Shown piece by piece: positions 25,012-34,735 of a stretch of 64,000 bases of DNA (the stretch's first letter is position 1; the number at the start of each line of letters is the position of its first letter). Origin of the DNA: Malurus cyaneus samueli (Eukaryota; Chordata; Aves; Passeriformes; Maluridae); the NCBI GenBank assembly GCA_009741485.1, contig CM019214.1, forward strand, positions 4,388,980 to 4,452,979. Direction: 5' to 3'. The position numbers and the translations under genes are program-made. Below the pieces are notes generated by a model. That model searched no databases, was not told the origin of the DNA, and worked only from the letters and a program-made list of their open reading frames with translations.

Positions 25012-26952
25012 GATCCTGGATAAAATTCTGAAAACTAGTATTGGAAAAATGGCATAGTCTACATATCTCGACTTAGTTTGATTGAAAATATTCTGTATTT
25101 TCCAAGAGTTGCAATTGGTTTTTAAGAGGTGCATATTGGCTTGACAGGTATTTTTGCCCCACAAATTAAAGTAGACATATTTACGAAGAAATAGTGAACT
25201 TCCTTGCAAGAAAATGCTTGAATTTCAATTTATTTACGGCTAAATGCTGGGACTTCAAATAGCCATCAGACTCATCAGGTGGTAAAGATAATACATCAGA
25301 GTAGGTTTCAAAAGAAGATAAAATGAAGGCAAAGACACAGTATAGCAGAACTCATTCCTTCTCTGATAGTTCAGAAGCCTGTAATAAAAATTTTTGAGAG
25401 ACAGATTGATATTCCAGGCTTTGCAGCAATGGTTGTTTCCTTATTTGTTGAGATTAAATAATTAAATCCTTTCCTGTTTTCCAGTGGATTTTGACAGCTG
25501 CATTTGTAATTTTTATTTGCCAGATAGAATGGGTAAATGATTTTTGGCATGCATGTTATTTACTAGGTACTCATTTTATTATGTGTATGATTTTTTTTTT
25601 TTTTTGTAGATAAATAAGAAGGTATTTGCCCATTTGGTTAACGGGTTATTCTGGAAAGAAAAATAATGAACAAACAATAGAAAAGTCACAGCTGGTACTG
25701 GTGTCTGTTCACCTAGTATCTATCCTTCATCTTTCTTTCACAAAGTACTGAGCAAAGATATAGAGATGGTTGAGAAAGCCAAACCAAAATTATTAATAGA
25801 ATTTCTTTTCTTAATTTTGAAATATATGTGAAGCTTTTAATGTAAGGCACCTTCCCTCATGTCGGTATGTCCATTCCACATTCTAAGAAGAGAAAATGAG
25901 ATGCCACCTTGCAAAATTATTGATTTTTGTTTTTCCTATGAACTCAAATCTTAGCTAAGCCAAGATTGATCTCAGACAGTAAAAACCCATAGTTCTTGGC
26001 TTTCTGCCAGCACTCATGTTAAAATGTTTATGGAATTAATGATAAATTTCTGGTGCAACTGTCCTTTTACATCTTGATTTGCCAGGCTGAGTGTAGGAAG
26101 TAAGTGTCAATGGCAAATAACAAAGTGACCATTTCAAAGAGCTGCCACATGCCTTACATTTTACAAATCCTTTTTGACTTGAATTGTTGAGTCAGGGAAA
26201 CTGTTTATTCCTGCTGATGTATAACATGGCTGTATGCAAAAGCTGGAATCATCTTTGTGTTCACGGAAGGTTTCTTGTGCTCATTACTAAAGACCATAGA
26301 GATTTTACAGGGCTTGTTTTTTTTTTTAATTTCCTTCTCTGAAGAGTTGTTCTATTATGTATTTTAATGCCTGTGAATACCATGTTTGTTTGATGTTCCA
26401 CTGATTTCATGAGGAATGCAAGAGTCAGTAGAATTTAAAAGCTATGTAGCTTTATTATAGTTTGACTTCAATAGTTGTTTTTTATGAACCCATTCACTAG
26501 AAAAATGGGGTTATTTGTTTTCCCCCTACGTCATGATTGCTTTCAATGGTTAAATGATGTGAGGAGAATGTACAAGGCATGAATTGGAAAATGAAGTTGT
26601 CCTTACTTTTTGGAATTGCAGTATTTAAGCAGCACAAGCGAATACACCTTTTTCTATGTCTAGTTCTGCTTAATGGGGATCACAATGTCAAATTGCATTT
26701 TGGCTCAAGAAATACAGATGGCAAGTTCATGCTGAATGAGATACCATTACCTTTATAAACTTTGCCTCCTTCTCATTGATATGCAAGTTTGTTCTGCAGT
26801 TTTGGAACTGACTGTAAGGTTCTAATTAGTCTCCAGAGAATTCATGTGGACAATAGATTGCTCATTAGTCTATCAACTTCCCATGAAACTAATTGGCTAT
26901 TGCTTATGTCCAATGTGGAAACTGAAATGACACATGCTCATTTGCCTTTCAG

Positions 26953-27131
26953 ATGTTGCAACTGCCTGTCCAGATAAAAAGTCCATCTTAATGTACGTGA
27001 CTTCGCTCTTCCAAGTGCTGCCCCAGAAAGTCACCATGGAAGCCATCAGGGAGGCAGAGATGTTGCCACGGCACTCAAGGGTCACGAGAGAAGAGCACAT
27101 AGAAGTACATGAACAGCATTTTTCACAAGAA
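26953..27131 (+). CDS. DMD: Dystrophin exon 8 (end of CH2 actin-binding domain, start of hinge 1)
   Basis: Dystrophin links cortical F-actin to the membrane dystroglycan complex in muscle and neurons. This 179-bp internal exon encodes 59 full codons after two bases that complete a split Asp codon begun in exon 7. Residues 1-25 ([19 protein letters not shown] and onward) are the last helices of the second calponin-homology domain, with the conserved PDKKSI-MY-TSLF core. The rest, with REAEMLPR and VTREEH, is the start of hinge 1. Human exon 8 is 182 bp; this one is one codon shorter near its end (HEQHFSQE against the human HHQMHYSQQ region). Acceptor: ctcatttgcctttcag. Donor: GAA|gtgagt, strong. 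It ends in phase 0, in frame with exon 9. Length is not a multiple of three, so skipping it alone would shift the frame. Identity is very secure; utrophin diverges in this stretch. Confidence 0.97.
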
Positions 27132-28083
27132 GTGAGTTTTTCTTTTCTGCACTCCTCTTGCTGCTCTAAAGTGATTGTTTCCCTACCAACCCCATGAGTT
27201 TGATATTAATGGCTAGTGGAAGGCAAAAAGCCCACAGGCGTAATGGGCAAAGACTCTTCACCTCAGGCAAGTCAAAGTACTTGTCTGCATGTGCTTTCAC
27301 ACTGCTTTTTATCTCTACCAGGCTCTTGGAAAAGCTACTATTCAGCAAATAAGTGCTTTGCACTTCTCTTGTGCAGCACTCTGCATTTTGATTGTGGCAG
27401 GACACCTCAAGGAAAAATAAATAAATTGGGGGAGGTTTTCCATTTAAAAACAGGCAAATACATTTTTACCTTTTTAGAGAACAGCAGTTGACATTTGCCT
27501 GTAGTCATGATACATTTTTAATGTTTTAGCATTTTATTTACACTAACTCTTCTCAGTTTACAGTTGTCCTCTCAAAAAACTCATGTAATATTTGGAACTA
27601 ATTTATGATTGCGATGTCAGGGGTTTCTTTTTACTGAAATCATCAGACAGTCTCTGCTGAAGTGCTTAGTGCATTTTAGGTCTGGTGTACTTGTCTGAAT
27701 TTAATCTGTGTGTTGCATTTGGGATGCTCACTCTCTTTTAGAGTACTGAGCAGGTAAGTATGGGCTCTGTTTATTCTAGATGTGACACAAGACCACTTGC
27801 TTTTTGAGCCAATGCTTGTAAATTATAAGGAAGCTTGACTTTACATTGGTATTCTGCTGGTGTTGAGTCCTGACAGTGTGTTGCTTTTCGTAAGAGTGTC
27901 AGATTAAATGAGAGGTTTCCTTAATACCATCCCATTTTGTCTGCTGAATACCAACACCAACCTTGAAAAAAATCTAACTGGTGATGACCTTCCTCCTTCT
28001 TTTTCTACAGTTACTCTTAAAATCAGTACTTTATTTCTACAATCCGTGCTCCTACCCATATGTACATTCTAATTTATTTGTAG
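27132..28083 (+). other. DMD: DMD intron 8 (complete, 952 bp)
   Basis: Short complete intron starting gtgagt and ending ttatttgtag. Its small size beside two giant introns is the same pattern as in mammalian DMD, where exons 8 and 9 lie about 1 kb apart. No repeats or extra exons are seen; the open frame at 27,216-27,491 is chance. Confidence 0.95.
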
Positions 28084-28206
28084 ATCACAGTCAGTGTTCC
28101 CCAGGGACCTTCGCCTTCTCCTAAACCGCGGTTCAAAAGTTACGCATATGCACAAGCTGTGTATGTCACATCCCCTGACCAAAAAAGGAGGCAGGTTCCT
28201 CCACAG
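28084..28206 (+). CDS. DMD: Dystrophin exon 9 (hinge 1)
   Basis: A 123-bp exon of 41 codons, phase 0 at both ends, starting ITVSVPQG and ending RRQVPPQ. It encodes part of hinge 1, the flexible proline-rich linker between the actin-binding domain and the first spectrin repeat. The conserved core PKPRFKSYAYAQA-YVT identifies it. Human exon 9 is 129 bp (43 codons). The two missing codons fall in the variable part just before SPKPRF, and the C-terminal portion (SPDQKRRQVPPQ) is more basic and has diverged from the human TSDPTRSPFPSQ region. Acceptor: taatttatttgtag. Donor: CAG|gtctgt, only moderate, followed after 16 bases by a 19-T tract. Being in frame at both ends, it can be skipped without a frameshift; exon 9 skipping is known for mammalian DMD. 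Confidence 0.96.
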
Positions 28207-28222
28207 GTCTGTCAATATTGTA

Positions 28223-28243
28223 TTTTTTTTTTTTTTTTTTTAG
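28223..28243 (+). promoter_or_regulatory. U-rich tract just after the exon 9 donor
   Basis: Nineteen T (28,223-28,241) followed by AG begin 17 bases into intron 9. U-rich sequence directly downstream of a weak 5' splice site is the typical binding context for TIA1/TIAR, which helps U1 snRNP recognise such donors. The run plus AG also resembles a 3' splice site. The sequence is seen; the regulatory role is inferred. Confidence 0.4.
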
Positions 28244-29899
28244 AGTTGTTTTATTAAGCTTGTGCTTGAAGTAAAAGAGCTTGTGCATTTTGCTTCTACC
28301 TGTTCTTAATGATCTGCTTTCTCCAGGATTTTTTTTCTGTCGAGTGTTTACTTTTTCCTATGTATTTCTGCATGGCTGGCAATAGCTGTTGTGCTGATTG
28401 TAGGGGATGATTAACATTCAAGCACCACTCTTTTTGGATCACAAACTTCTTTCTTTGTTCAGTCATTTTTTGAAAATAGTACGTACATTTCCTTTAAAAA
28501 GTATTAGAAGAACATATCTACCATTAGCCATATCTGGCATCTACTGTATTACAGCCTCAGGTTTTGTTATAGAAAAAAAAAAAAAATAGAGACTTTGATT
28601 CTTTCTTTTTCTAACCCTTCCTATTAAAGAAAATAGTAAGGTATGACATTCCAGAAGTTACTGTAGTTGGAAAAAAAAAAAAAAGTGAAACAAACATTAA
28701 ATTTAACCCTGGTTTATTATATTACAACAGTTGGTCATTTTTATCACAAATGGCACCTTGCCAGTGCTGAGGTTAGGACATTATATTTGATTTTTATTTA
28801 ATTATTTTATTTTATTTTATTTTATTCACTTTTAAATAGCTGGGGTGGTTTAATAAAGCTTGTTTCAAGTAATCCTTGCAATGAGAATTTCAGTCGTTGG
28901 ATTTTTATAACTTTTGACAAGTATGATACCCAAAGGTCATGTTGTGTACTGCAATGTGCTTTCCTTTCATTACTTCAGGGAAAAAAGTTCTGTGTGTATG
29001 TGGCACTACAGTTTGAGTTTGCCTCTGGGTACTTAATTCTGTCTAACATCTAAAAATCTATTGCAAAATTATGCTTCTATTCAACACTATGTTTTCAAAA
29101 CTACTCTTCAAGTGACAGGTATTTTATTGAATAATGGCTTGCTTTAAATACTCCAGGACAGAAATTCTGTGCACACAAGCGTGAGTCCTGCTATGTTATT
29201 CTAACATCAAGTGTATGGCAGTGATGATTCATAGACCTTTAAACAGGGTGTTTAAAACTGTCATTTTGTTCTACTTAGATGCTACACAGATGCTTTAGAG
29301 TAATGAAAAGTTGTTATATAGGATAACTTCTTTTTTCTTGAGGTACTTTTATTGTGTTTAGTTGTAAGTTTTGTCAGCACCTCCACCAGCAAGAGTGATG
29401 TACAAGCTGAAATAATTGAAGTAATTTCTACAAAGCATGGTTGCTAAAATTTACTAAGAAAATATCATTCTGTTATTCAGTCCATATTCTGTGTTCCAGT
29501 TTCAAGATGTCTCCTTCCTGAATTTGGAAAATTTGTCTACTACACTTATAGATAATAACTAATGCAATAATATTATAATTCTACCAATTTGGCAGAATCT
29601 GAAGACCTAAACAAAATCTGGGCCAAACTGATTATAACTGCAAGAGATATTAACAAATGGAAAGAATTCACTTAAGAATCCTTTGGGAAAACCACCTGAC
29701 AAAATCTCATTATGATCAAGACAAACTTGAATTGCAAATAATAGCAATCAATATGCCAATTCAATACATGCAGTTCTTAGTCAGTATTTTTTTTTTTTTT
29801 TTTTTGCTTCAGCCATGTATGTCTTGAATGCAGTAGGCTCTAGAGTTCACACTAAATCACAAGAATATCACAAATTTAGTTGTAAGTAAAGTGGACGTC
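28244..29899. other. Intron 9, no gene seen
   Basis: Ordinary AT-rich intron sequence with a TTTTA repeat at about 28,797-28,826, A runs at 28,573-28,586 and 28,671-28,684, and a T run at 29,788-29,805. Confidence 0.6.
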
Positions 29900-30954
29900 A
29901 GTGTCCCAAAAAAAATCATCTAAGGATGAAGTTTTAATGATTCCCCATAGTATCCCGGAGCTACGAATAATTTGAGTTAAACCAATGCTAATACACCTAA
30001 ATAAATAATATTATTCTCTCTTATCATTTTTTACGCTATGACTAGACTTGCTTTATATCCTGTTATACTCTTCACTTGCGTAAAGCACTCCATACCATTT
30101 TAAATCTAATGAATAAGTTGTCTAGGCATACATTATAAAGATACGACACGTACTCACTGATAGTTTCAATACAATGAATCTGCCGTCTCTATGTGCGCTA
30201 TTAAGAAAATATCAAACAATTAACAGAAAAAACAAGAAGAATATCATAATTTCTTTCTTCGGCTCCTCGAAAATTGTGCATAAATCATAGGAAAATGATC
30301 TCTCTAGTGCTACACATCTATTATCAAACATATGTAAAAGTTTGCAGATGACTGAGATAATAATAGTCATAACTGGACAAGTCTAGCCAACCTTCGCAAT
30401 GTCACATTATCAGTGCTTCACAGGAGAAGAGACAATATGTTCAGCAAGCGAAGCAAGTGAATATGGTTGCGTGCGATAGCCGCGTATAGAAAATATAGCA
30501 AATAGGAATGCATAACCTTATCCTACGTCTAAGTATAGCTTAAGAAGAGGAACTTTCTAGTCCACTTAGGCACTGAATATATGATAGATAAAACATTTCC
30601 AACGATAATCCAAATACCAATTCTGTAACAAACTAACCACCATATCAACTCCAATCAACAAGAAATCTAACATTCTCACTAACGTCATCATTGATGGATG
30701 ATATCTATGCTGGTCTGAGGATGATCAATATAATCTTCGGAAGAGAATTAATTTCTGAAATATTTCTATGATATACAAGATGGCTTGTAATTGACTATAA
30801 GGTGAATCTATCTCTTATAAAGTCTTCCAAAGCAGTTATGAGCTTTATGTACCACATAGGAATATCTCCATATGGATAGATAGCTTTATGAATAGTCTCT
30901 CAGATTAAACAAACAAGCCTCCTAATGGCAACCAGGTCAACGACGAGAGAGGAG
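29900..30954. other. Probably poor-quality sequence (uncorrected long-read consensus)
   Basis: From about 29,900 the texture changes. CpG dinucleotides, rare in the surrounding intron, become frequent (for example 'tgcgtgcgatagccgcgta' at 30,469-30,487), homopolymers become short, and no repeat family is recognisable. The segment runs straight into 30,955-32,674, which is demonstrably a noisy copy of sequence near 50 kb. I read it as genomic sequence with a high base-error rate rather than foreign DNA. The left edge is approximate. Confidence 0.55.
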
Positions 30955-32674
30955 ATAGAATAAGTCCTCTTTCCAAAGATTTTGATGAGGATCCTGCAAA
31001 TTTAACCAAATATGGCTTATGAAACATGTCATGCATTTGCTTCAGATGTCAGTTGTCAGAAATTGTAGGAGATATGAGCTATGATTCTCCATATTGGCAA
31101 GAGGGAATAACATTTCCTTTCACACTATCATTTGTCAAAGTTCTTTGTCTTCTATCTTCTTTCCTTGTCTATCCTTTAATGTCCCATTTCACTTTGGTTT
31201 CCATCTTCACTCTTCCTATAGCTTCACAACTTGTGTGTCTTCAAGTTCATCCTTCCTTTTGAATTCTTACTCTGTTCTCAAATGGTACACATGCAAGACT
31301 ATATTTCAGTTGTGCAAATTGTGCAGAGAAGTTTTAATTTAGTTTTTTTTTTTTTCTTTAACTGTGACATTTCTCAATTCAAGACAATCATGTTTACAAA
31401 CCTGTTCTCAGTGCCTTCTTGTTGGTCAGTGCTTCACCATTCGGTTAAAGCAGGAGCATTTTCAAATGCAGAGATAACAGGAATAGCAGTTTTTCTGCTA
31501 AAATTCAAGAAATTTTCTTCCTTTACCTTGTTTATTTAGACAGTGTTCATAAACTCTTGAAATCTTGGGACAGGACTCCACTTCTCAAACTTGAATCCTT
31601 GGATTTTTTGAATGAACACTAAGAAAGGTCCAACAGAAAATATTGATGTTGCAATTTCTGATGGCAGTTACTGCTCAGCAATTACAGAAGGCTTGCCTGA
31701 ATTTGCAGGTCTGTATTTTGTCTTGTGTGCATTCTCTGTGACAATACAGTCTATCCAGCTTCACTTACAAAGAAAAGAATCTTCAAGTTAATTTTCTGAG
31801 ACATCTCAAAATCTAATTTAAAACTACCCATTCTCTTCTGGTTTATATTTATGAAAGCACTGGGGTTTTTATTGATTTATCTCATCGAACACTTGACCAA
31901 GAAGAATGCTGGGTTTACTTTCCATTTTGTTTTATCAGAGTTCCTTGTATTGATCCCAGGAAAAACTCCTATCTCACTGCCCTCATCTTGTTACCTGCAA
32001 CCTCCACAGAACATAAAATATACAGCCTTAAATGTGTTCAAGGAAAAAAAAATTCTGAAACACTGCAGTATCTGGTAAATAAACTTTTTGTGATATAGAA
32101 TCACGGACTCTTTTCATTTGGAAAAGACACTTAAATACATTGAGTCCTAGTTACCCTAACACTGACAAGTCTACCACAAACCACGTCTCTAAACCCCATA
32201 TCCACAGGTCTTTAATTCCTAGGGATAGTGACTCTACCACTTCCCTGGCAACTGCTTGATAATCCTTTCATTACAAGTTTTTCCTGATATCCAGCTAGTA
32301 CCTCTCCTGAACAACTTGAACCATTTCCTCCTCTACATCCGTCACACTTATATGAGAGAAGAGACAACCCCCACATCACTACAAACTCTCTTCAAGTGTG
32401 ATTGAAGAGGTGATGACGGTCCCCAAGGTGTCCTTAGGTCTCCCTTTCTCCACTCACCCAGTGCTATAAGCACATCCCGATTGTGTGCATTTTCCGCGTT
32501 CAGCTTTCCATCTCCCTTACTATACGACCTATTGCGCTCCCAGACCCAAACGGACCAAATCTCGTTGGCCCTCGGACATGCTCCAGCCCCTCCATAAGCC
32601 TTCCTTTGTGCGTCAAGCCACCAAAGAATCATAAACACAGGATTAAGGTAGAATTCTGTCTAACCCATCTAGTG
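30955..32674 (+). repeat. Inverted repeat, block A (reverse complement of about 49,135-50,821)
   Basis: Base 31,021 pairs with 50,755 and base 32,101 with 49,653, with near-continuous pairing between. Examples are 'gaaacatgtcatgcatttgc' at 31,021 and 'gactcttttcatttggaaaa' at 32,107. Identity is high in the middle and falls towards both ends, where small indels and substitutions accumulate, especially from 32,420 to the gap. The open frames here (for example 31,231-31,539) match broken frames in the partner copy and are not genes. Confidence 0.9.
32098..32674 (-). mobile_element. CR1 LINE 3' part, noisy copy, cut by the gap
   Basis: Minus-strand CR1: the element's 3' end is at 32,098 (complement of '...gagtccgtgattctata') and it runs rightwards into the gap. 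It is the same insertion as 49,150-49,660, read in the opposite orientation. Recognisable pieces include the complements of 'ggaaatggcttcaagttgtg' and 'agggaagtggtagagtcact'. From 32,420 to 32,674 errors are dense. Confidence 0.8.
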
Positions 32675-32699
32675 NNNNNNNNNNNNNNNNNNNNNNNNN
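32675..32699. other. Assembly gap, 25 N
   Basis: Twenty-five N marking a scaffold or contig join. It lies inside a CR1 copy on its left; the sequence on its right does not continue that CR1, so the join is suspect. Confidence 0.99.
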
Positions 32700-33074
32700 A
32701 TTCTGCTTCTTTCATCTGAAAGTTTTCCGGTCGATAGAAGTTGACTTCCAACTTGCAAAAATCATTACCAACACGTTCCTTGTGAGGCTGTAACTCTCAT
32801 TAAAACCCTGAAAAAAAATGTAAGAGAAAAATCCAGTTTTAAGATGCACTTTCTTTAAAGAACAAACTTGCACCATTTTGAAATATGATTTTCAACCTAA
32901 CTTCAATTTTATTCAGCCACTCCCAAATCCTTGTAACATAGGGACCAGAAATAAACCAGAAATTTAAAATCTTCTTCAAGAAGAATTGTTTTATTATTGA
33001 GAAGAAGAAGTGAGGGGTGACGTTTATTGATCTCTACACCTACTAAAAGAACCTTGACAATTAGGTGGATACAG

Positions 33075-33262
33075 TAACAAATATTAGGGATGAGAGGATA
33101 TGGCTTCAGGTTGCCACCAGGGGTTTTAATTTGGATCTTTAGGGAAAAAAAAAAAAAACATGTTCACTGCATACCTGGATGTGTAAAATGGAGCACTTAA
33201 CAACATGGTTTAATGGTTGGACTTGAGGGTCTTTTACAACCCAAAAAGTTTTGTGACTTTAC
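33075..33262 (+). mobile_element. CR1 LINE 3' fragment
   Basis: 'gatgagaggatatggcttca' and 'gccaccaggggttttaattt' at 33,090-33,140 match the CR1 3' region. After an A-rich insertion, 'atggtttaatggttggactt' and 'gggtcttttacaaccc' match its terminal part. It is strongly decayed and lacks ORF2. Confidence 0.7.
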
Positions 33263-34597
33263 AGAGTCTCCAGTTAACATTCCCAAATCAAAATGAAAAA
33301 CAAAACAAAACAAAAACCAAAAAAACCATACACAAAAAAAACCCCACAATTAAAATGGAAATTAAATATAATATCTCAAAAGATTTATATAAATACATAC
33401 CTTTCATGGGTGTGAAACTGTTCTTTAACAACTTCTAATCATGGTATATATCTCCTTTGTGTGTAATGCTATTTCAGCAGAGAGAAGCCATGAGAGTACT
33501 TCTTCTAAAGCAGTTTGTAATTTTCAAGATCTGTTCCAGCCCCCATCCGTGTGGTGCTAATGACATTTTCTTCAACACTCTAAAAACTGACAAAACCAAA
33601 ATTTTAAGAGCAATGAAAATGGATTGTGCTCAGAGAGTTCCAAAAGTATAAATGGAAACACCATCGTTATATCTTAAAAAAAGAAAAAAAAAAAAATCAA
33701 ATAGCAATCATGGAAAGCTACTTTGTAATCATAAAATCAGTTAACCAACCACGATCACTTAAAGATGTGAAGGGAAATAAAAAAATCTTCATATTGAATT
33801 AAATATTTTACACTGTATTCCAAAATGCCTATCAAGAATTCTAAACAGTGTATAATGACTAGTAACTGAGCAGTATTTATTGAACCACAGCAGGTTCAAT
33901 AAATTATTATACACTCCAAAAAAGTTAGCAAAGCTGCATGCTGACTTTGCAGGATTCTATGGAAAAACATGACATTTTAAAAAACCCAAACAACAACCCT
34001 TCACACTCATGCAATGCTAAGGTTTGCGCAATCCATGGCACACATTTTGTGAAAACAGTTCTGGAGCTGCAAAAGCTCAAACCCATGCGAAATCATAAAC
34101 TTTTTAAACAGCAGAGTGCGTTACTGTTGAGTATCTTCTTTTCTCAAGGACACTTTTTCATTTTCTGAAAAGGCCACCTTTATTTTTTGGATCCAAGTGT
34201 CTCTTATGAAGCACAGATCACATTTCTGTCTATGCTTAAATTCAAGAGAAACAACAAGTATTTTATTGATTAAGTGTAATGAGGAGAAATGAGAAAGAAG
34301 CAAAGAAATTAATTCCTACAGAAGACACCATCTCTTAAAATTTTCCAAAAAGTTCTCATGTAAGTTTGTGCTACTTTGTTAGAAATTTATTACAAACAAC
34401 CTAATAATAAAAATTGCTCTGCTTTGTGAAAAAAAAAAAAAAAAATTAAACAAAGCACTTATGTTTATATAGGGCAAAAATTGTCTTACTGGGACACTCA
34501 TGCTGATGAAACACTCAAAGAAGCAATGAAGCCTTCATTGAAGTTTAGAACTAAGTTAAAAAGTTAAATTCTATCAACTAGACCACAAGCAGACGAA

Positions 34598-34735
34598 CAC
34601 AGAAGGCGTCTGGTTTGGAAGGGACTTCAGATCAATCCACTCTTATGTGATGCCCACACAGGAACTGAACCCACAACTGGCTTATTAGCACCCTGCTCTA
34701 ATGAGATAGATAAGAGCTCACCCAACTGAGCTGAC
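34598..34735 (-). mobile_element. tRNA-Ile/CR1 chimeric SINE (TguSINE1-like)
   Basis: Read on the minus strand, 34,735-34,651 resembles the 5' to 3' course of tRNA-Ile: 'agctcagttggg' (A box), then 'agagcagggtgctaataa' spanning the anticodon-arm region, then 'gtgggttcagttcctgt' (B box). It continues into 'ttgatctgaagtcccttcca', like a CR1 3' tail. A tRNA-Ile head on a CR1 tail is the architecture of passerine TguSINE1-type SINEs. About 20 extra bases split the D-arm region ('gagctcttatctatctcatt'). Pol III transcription of this decayed copy is unlikely. The family name is from memory and would need a library comparison. Confidence 0.7.

Larger units (their letters stand above)
1..26952 (+). 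other. DMD: DMD intron 7 (3' part)
   Basis: This is intronic sequence upstream of dystrophin exon 8, ending in a splice acceptor with a short pyrimidine stretch and CAG at 26,950-26,952. I looked for the preceding exon, which in vertebrates ends the 'HAFNIARYQLGIEKLLDPE' part of the second CH domain, and did not see it, so exon 7 probably lies left of the window. The corresponding mammalian intron is also very large (of the order of 100 kb). The DNA is AT-rich with frequent stop codons in all frames. Repeats within it are listed separately. Confidence 0.85.
11895..26952. other. Intron 7, no gene; scattered low-complexity sequence
   Basis: No exon or RNA gene seen. Low-complexity stretches include a T/G-rich block at 16,198-16,260, TTTG repeats at 19,329-19,360, A or T runs at 23,079-23,095, 23,166-23,187 and 25,591-25,606, and a perfect 16-base palindrome at 13,221-13,236. 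Hairpins, a short tandem repeat and the larger A-rich tracts are listed separately. The open frames at 19,903-20,551 have no signatures. Confidence 0.6.

Noticed and set aside
29900..30954. Foreign DNA or a horizontally acquired block because of its odd composition
   Set aside because: It merges into a noisy but identifiable copy of local sequence and lacks any coding structure, so base errors explain it better.
31094..31539. Overlapping plus-strand frames of 82-102 codons, similar to frames at 50,162-50,695
   Set aside because: The similarity comes from the inverted repeat A/A'; the frames are disrupted by different indels in each copy.
34651..34735. A functional tRNA-Ile gene on the minus strand
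   Set aside because: The D-arm region is split by ~20 extra bases, the acceptor stem is not paired, and the 3' end runs into a CR1-like tail, so it is a SINE head.
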